A DNA stretch of 64,000 nucleotides from Methanolobus psychrotolerans (lineage in GTDB: Archaea > Halobacteriota > Methanosarcinia > Methanosarcinales > Methanosarcinaceae). The notes under the pieces were generated by a model. It saw only the letters and a program-made list of their open reading frames with translations, was not told the origin of the DNA and made no database searches. The position numbers were made by a program, and so were the translations under genes. Location of the stretch: the NCBI RefSeq assembly GCF_002243045.1, contig NZ_MBKP01000004.1, positions 124,001 to 188,000 on the forward strand, in the 5' to 3' direction. Below are positions 61,301-64,000 of the stretch, piece by piece (position 1 is the stretch's first letter; each line of letters opens with the position of its first letter).

Positions 61301-62055
61301 TAACTGCTGAAAAGAGCGGGTACACATCAGGTTCTGAAGACCTTTCGGTGATATCAGAAGATGATGAAACAAAGAAGATGAGTATAGAAGTGTCACCTTC
61401 TAAAGTTTATGAAGGCACATCCATGACAATATATGTCCTGCAAGCCATTGGCGGCGATGCAATATCTGGAGCAGCGGTCACATTTGACGGCAAGTCTGTT
61501 GGGACCACTGGCAATGATGGAACAGTTACTTATACTGCAACAGAAGCCGGCGTTCATAAGCTCAAAGCAACAAAATCAGGCATGGTCGATGCAGAGCTTG
61601 ATCTTAAGGTAAGTGAACTTGCAGCAGAGTTTGATTTCAGCAATATAAAGATAAGTCCTCTTGAAATAAAGCAGGGTAAGGCAGCTACTATCAATGTTGA
61701 TATAACGAACACTGGTACTGCTGCAGGTGAATATACCGTGGATCTCAAGATAAATGATGTAGTTGTTGATTCACAACTTGTAAGCCTCGATATTGGAAGT
61801 TCCACAACCATTGAATTCAAGCATACGGAAGCAGAGCCGGGAACCTATGAGATAAAAATTGGTGACCTTACCACTACCTATGAGGTATTCGAGAAGTCTG
61901 GTACTGTTTTGTATGTCCTTGGAGCAATTGGACTGGCAGCAGTAGGAGGGGTTGCTTACCTGTTTACGGCAGGTGGATGGACCGTAGAAATAGCGCAGGC
62001 AAAAGTTGCCGAGGCAATAGAAGCAATAAAAGAGTTGGTCGGAAACCTCCGCTAA
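58363..62055 (+). CDS. Large S-layer protein with PKD, S-layer and CARDB domains
   Basis: 1230 residues. Signal peptide at 1-25; four PKD domains at about 26-366 (each with a WxFGDGxT motif, such as WSWDFGDGNTSAIQSP); two Methanosarcinales S-layer domains at about 370-925, each with a FxGFFYD/FYYD start and HSDWGKYQVIGFMAEKYF or similar; two Ig-like modules (about 925-1090); a CARDB domain (about 1100-1180); and a C-terminal helix (VLYVLGAIGLAAVGGVAYLF) with an amphipathic tail. It should lie in or on the cell envelope. Two PKD units are near-identical in DNA. The TATA-like AATATATAG lies just upstream. Confidence 0.85.
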   Translation: MLKKFKFILIAFSLILLCSTIGSAANVTAEFSADKFTGNVPLTVTFSDMSVNATAWFWTFGDGNTSVVQNPVYTYVSAGTYDVNLTATNGNETDTETKLTYITVSPASLLPVAAFSGTPVSGTFPLTVNFTDVSTDATTWSWDFGDGNTSAIQSPVYTYVSAGTYDVSLIATNANGTDTETKSGYITVIAPASLLPVAAFSGTPVSGTNPLTVNFTDASTDATAWSWDFGDGNTSAIQSPSHTYVSTGTYDVSLVATNANGTDPETKLSYITVSAPVSTPPVASFTTNATGNEGPVPLIVQFNDTSTNSPTSWSWTFGDGGTSTSQNPVHTYNSIGTYNVTLTATNADGADTESKTIIVYSKTFYTGDRIWDENANQSTAKYIWDAKSFSGFFYDLESGFSSENMTISNIDRSLASGDIVYQTKPVETDFEHSDWGKYQVIGFMAEKYFAAYTSSTNINNVDRVSMMSSGQLSKILIDDDEKESVYAGSSLTLKDGYALNIVEVDVNGNSVFVTLTKDGDQLDSDVISGGDDYVYKTDLGDADGVVLIAVHFGNIFSGQETSAVFVQGIFQISDNYLELDDGESFGSMEITSISDELIEMENDGTISLSKGKTITLMGKIKLIVADNDDLRFAPYVDMSDPGTYELRGTVVEGEELLTWNPLNFEGFYYDIDEGIQTEKLELQSVSGRTIAAGGLVYTSTPASVEFEHTGWGKFNVIGFMAEKYFAGYTSATTISGVGTLSLISDGQLCKVLMDEDDKISVYSGSSLVLEEGYTLNIVEVDINGNNVLIELYHDGDQVESDIVSANTNYVYDKDIGDSDDVPLIIIHFNEVFSGRESNAVFVEGIFQISEDYISLESGDNYDKMEVTSFVTSIVMKNEKSISLTRDKDISLMGDVVLRVADSSTLRYYPAVDVTTASNTALDIDLSDSTIVQGDEVTITVTARGASISGATIKSEGTTIGTTGTDGTLDYTPSKAGIYEITAEKSGYTSGSEDLSVISEDDETKKMSIEVSPSKVYEGTSMTIYVLQAIGGDAISGAAVTFDGKSVGTTGNDGTVTYTATEAGVHKLKATKSGMVDAELDLKVSELAAEFDFSNIKISPLEIKQGKAATINVDITNTGTAAGEYTVDLKINDVVVDSQLVSLDIGSSTTIEFKHTEAEPGTYEIKIGDLTTTYEVFEKSGTVLYVLGAIGLAAVGGVAYLFTAGGWTVEIAQAKVAEAIEAIKELVGNLR
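58681..59190 (+). repeat. Tandem 255-bp PKD repeat
   Basis: Two consecutive 255-base units (58681-58935 and 58936-59190), each one PKD domain plus linker, share long identical stretches, for example GCTTCTCTTCTTCCTGTAGC at both starts. The high DNA identity suggests a recent duplication within the gene. Confidence 0.75.
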
Positions 62056-62074
62056 ACTCTTTCTAACTTCTTTT

Positions 62075-62596
62075 TTAACTTATTTTTTTTGCCACAAGTT
62101 CGATCGCTTCTAAAAGACTGTTCTTTGGCATTATTGTGGCAATTGGTATCCTTAATATTTTCTCGATGGTTGGGCTCACTATTGGTGCACATACAAGAGC
62201 TTTCGCTCCTTCTCTTTCAGCCCGCACCGCAGCGATTATAGCTTCTTCCATAGATGTTGCAGAGTATTCTCTTATTGTGCAGAGAGTTCCGCCTATTTTT
62301 CTTTTAGTTTCCCTTATATTATCCAGTACCGGTCTGGCAGCAATTACAGCAATGAACTCTCCTTTTTCAGCACCTTCAAGCTTTTTTACTGTCTTTATTA
62401 TCTGCCTTAATGTTTTTACATTAGGTTCCCTTTTTCCTGACATGATCTTATAAAGGGTACTTGCAGGAATAACTGCATTCTCGGCGAATTCTGCTATATT
62501 CATGTTTAGCTCTTCTTTTATGGTACTTGACAGAATTTTCCTAAAATCTTCATCAGATTCAAAAACCGCATATATTATTTTATCAGCAGCGCTCAT
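62075..62596 (-). CDS. HTH transcription regulator with PrpR_N-like sensor
   Basis: 173 residues from ATG 62596 (MSAADKIIYAVFESDEDF), preceded by GGAGTGGAG; a longer frame adds 17 residues without a better ribosome binding site. The helix-turn-helix is at about 30-70 (PASTLYKIMSGKREPNVKTL). The second half (FIAVIAARPVLDNIRETKRK, TIREYSATSMEEAIIAAVRA) resembles the PrpR N-terminal ligand-sensing domain. Divergent from the ABC transporter operon at 62749, which it may control. Confidence 0.7.
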   Translation of the reverse strand: MSAADKIIYAVFESDEDFRKILSSTIKEELNMNIAEFAENAVIPASTLYKIMSGKREPNVKTLRQIIKTVKKLEGAEKGEFIAVIAARPVLDNIRETKRKIGGTLCTIREYSATSMEEAIIAAVRAEREGAKALVCAPIVSPTIEKILRIPIATIMPKNSLLEAIELVAKKIS

Positions 62597-62748
62597 TTCT
62601 CCACTCCTGTATTTTTTAAATGTCCTATTAAGGATAATGTGTGTCATTAATTAATACTTTTGGGATACAGTAGTTACGAAATGTAGAAATATATATAATA
62701 TATAGAGTAATGTTTCCAAATTATCCGAATATTATTAAAGGTGGTAAT

Positions 62749-63774
62749 GTGAATTACAAAAATACAATTAAATTAGCTTCCACTTTATTTTTTGTTATTG
62801 CTTTGATCTCAGCAGTGTTTATATCAGGATGTACTGAAAAAGATACAGAGCAGGAAGAAGGACAAACAAAAGCCATAACCGAGCTTACATTTGGTTATCA
62901 GCCAAGCACCCATCAGATTGCATATATTACTGCAAGGGATAAAGGATGGTGGGCTGAAGATCTTGCACCTTATGGGGTAGAAACAATCAACGATAATCTT
63001 TTCCCCTCAGGTGCACCGGAAATGCAGAATATGATGGCAGGAGATCTTGATGTTGCGTATGTTGGTGCAGCTCCTGTCATCTCGGCTCTTGCAAGTGGTC
63101 TGGATGCGAAGATCGTAGCTGCAGTTCAGATACAGGGTTCTGATCTTGTGCTTCGTACTGCTCTTCCTTATGAAGGCCCGGAAGATTTGAAAGGACTTAA
63201 AATAGCAACATTCCCGCCTGGTACAATCCAGGATACTCTGCTTAAGAATTGGCTCAAAGAGAATGGTATTGACCCCGAAACAGATGTACAGATACTTGGA
63301 ATGGGTCCGGGGGATGCAACGACTGCAATTTCTGCAGGTCAGGTTGATGCAGTTTTCCTTCCGCACCCCTCTCCAACAATGATTGAAAGTGAAGGTGTAG
63401 GCAGATCGGTTGTATCGTCCGGTGAAATGCTTCAGGACCATGCATGTTGTGTTGTTGCAGTAAGTGGTGAGCTCATAAGGGAACATCCTGAGATAGTTCA
63501 ACAGATAGTAGCAACTCATGTGCGTGCAACAGAATACAATTCCGAAAATCTGGAAGAAGCAGCACAGATATATGCAGATGACCAGGATTGGGATGTTGAA
63601 CTGGTAAGTCAGTCATTGCATGACTGGGATGGTTCCTGGATTGCAGATCCTCATCTTATCATCAATTCCACAGTGGATTATGCACAGGTTCAGTATGAGC
63701 TGGGATACATCGGCAAACCTCTTACACAGGATGACATATTTGATCTGAGCTTCTACGATGCTCTTGATCAATAA
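62749..63774 (+). CDS. ABC transporter substrate-binding lipoprotein, NitT/TauT type
   Basis: 341 residues from GTG 62749, preceded by AAAGGTGGTAAT. Lipobox FISGC gives the acylated Cys28. The fold is the SsuA/TauA/ThiY type: ITELTFGYQPSTHQIAYITA, NMMAGDLDVAYVGAAPVISA and TIQDTLLKNWLKENGIDPET. The family binds sulfonates, nitrate, bicarbonate or pyrimidines. A permease gene begins downstream, so a full transporter is encoded. A sulfonate would fit the coenzyme M pathway, but that is speculation. Confidence 0.88.
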   Translation: MNYKNTIKLASTLFFVIALISAVFISGCTEKDTEQEEGQTKAITELTFGYQPSTHQIAYITARDKGWWAEDLAPYGVETINDNLFPSGAPEMQNMMAGDLDVAYVGAAPVISALASGLDAKIVAAVQIQGSDLVLRTALPYEGPEDLKGLKIATFPPGTIQDTLLKNWLKENGIDPETDVQILGMGPGDATTAISAGQVDAVFLPHPSPTMIESEGVGRSVVSSGEMLQDHACCVVAVSGELIREHPEIVQQIVATHVRATEYNSENLEEAAQIYADDQDWDVELVSQSLHDWDGSWIADPHLIINSTVDYAQVQYELGYIGKPLTQDDIFDLSFYDALDQ

Positions 63775-63865
63775 TCCTTTTTTTCTTTTTTGATATTAAC
63801 TTAAATATTAAGTAGGCATTTCTATTGTTTGTCCGGAGTTCTTATCTCCAGCAACCGGAGGAGTT

Positions 63866-64000
63866 ATGGTAAAAAAACATCTTCAGATCCTGAGTGAGAA
63901 AAGTGTGGAAATCGTTTCTAAATGTTCTTCTCTTATTCGCGATAAAAGCACGGAAATAATTTCTATATGTTCTGTGATCGTACTCTGGCAGATTATAGCT
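63866..64000 (+). CDS. ABC transporter permease, 3' end outside the window
   Basis: Forty-five codons of an incomplete gene. ACCGGAGGAGTT gives a strong ribosome binding site just before ATG 63866. The N-terminus is charged (MVKKHLQILSEKSVEIVSK), then CSVIVLWQIIA starts the first transmembrane helix. Position after the substrate-binding protein identifies it as the transporter's inner-membrane subunit. Confidence 0.75.
   Translation, partial: MVKKHLQILSEKSVEIVSKCSSLIRDKSTEIISICSVIVLWQIIA

Noticed and set aside
1-64000. CRISPR array, insertion sequences, prophage or tRNA genes
   Set aside because: No direct repeats with regular spacers, transposase or integrase reading frame, or cloverleaf with T-loop consensus was found by reading the sequence.

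Overview
The window is a 64 kb piece of a methanogenic archaeon of the order Methanosarcinales (family Methanosarcinaceae is most likely). The main evidence is a complete eight-gene mtr operon for the membrane methyl-H4MPT:coenzyme M methyltransferase, a cysteate synthase-type coenzyme M pathway, CofE for coenzyme F420, an NrpR protein of the single-domain type known from Methanosarcina, a DUF1699 protein, Methanosarcinales-type S-layer domains, and archaeal TATA-box promoters with several apparently leaderless genes. The genus cannot be fixed from the sequence alone. No rRNA, tRNA, CRISPR array, insertion sequence or prophage was seen; this is chromosomal core sequence with a few lineage-specific islands.

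Layout. 1-3.6 kb: a large TPR protein cut by the window edge, a HAD phosphatase and a second small repeat protein. 3.7-9.5 kb: a coenzyme M block, with cysteate synthase, an ABC-type ATPase, a G3E-type GTPase, an Fe-S protein and sulfopyruvate decarboxylase (comD, comE) in one overlapping operon, facing a DUF39 plus double-ferredoxin protein (methanogenesis marker 16). 9.5-20 kb: tyrS, thg1, mdh, a RNase H-fold nuclease with uvrC, cupin phosphoglucose isomerase, nrpRII, a DHH phosphoesterase and a PD-(D/E)XK nuclease. 20-24 kb: small and lineage-specific genes (a two-helix membrane protein, a possible 24-codon gene, DUF1699, a membrane protein facing a MinD-like ATPase and an HTH protein). 24-37 kb: elp3, an unusual RFC small subunit, secD/secF, dCMP deaminase, cofE, a C/D box sRNA, hsp20, apgM, an envelope protein, aspartate kinase and purM. 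37.5-42.5 kb: mtrEDCBAFGH on the minus strand. 42.7-52.3 kb: U32 protein, TIM-barrel protein, universal stress protein, SRP19, SecG (Sec61 beta), mtnA, HD phosphohydrolase, trmI and radB. 52.7-56.2 kb: nrdH-nrdD-nrdG for anaerobic deoxynucleotide synthesis. 56.3-64 kb: a DUF4349 lipoprotein, thiL, a 1230-residue PKD/S-layer protein, an HTH regulator and the start of an ABC transporter operon.

How it fits together. Phosphosulfate chemistry is replaced by cysteate to make sulfopyruvate and sulfoacetaldehyde; the DUF39-ferredoxin protein beside these genes is a good candidate for the last aldehyde-to-thiol step. The Mtr complex then uses coenzyme M as methyl acceptor. The uncharacterised ATPase/GTPase/Fe-S trio inside the coenzyme M operon is the strongest candidate for an undescribed system. 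Other notable points are a radB gene with no canonical start codon (AUA is the best candidate), a clear C/D box guide RNA, a perfect 14-bp inverted repeat between radB and the nrd operon, a palindrome upstream of the thiL TATA box, and four genes that end in UAG in a lineage where UAG can encode pyrrolysine.
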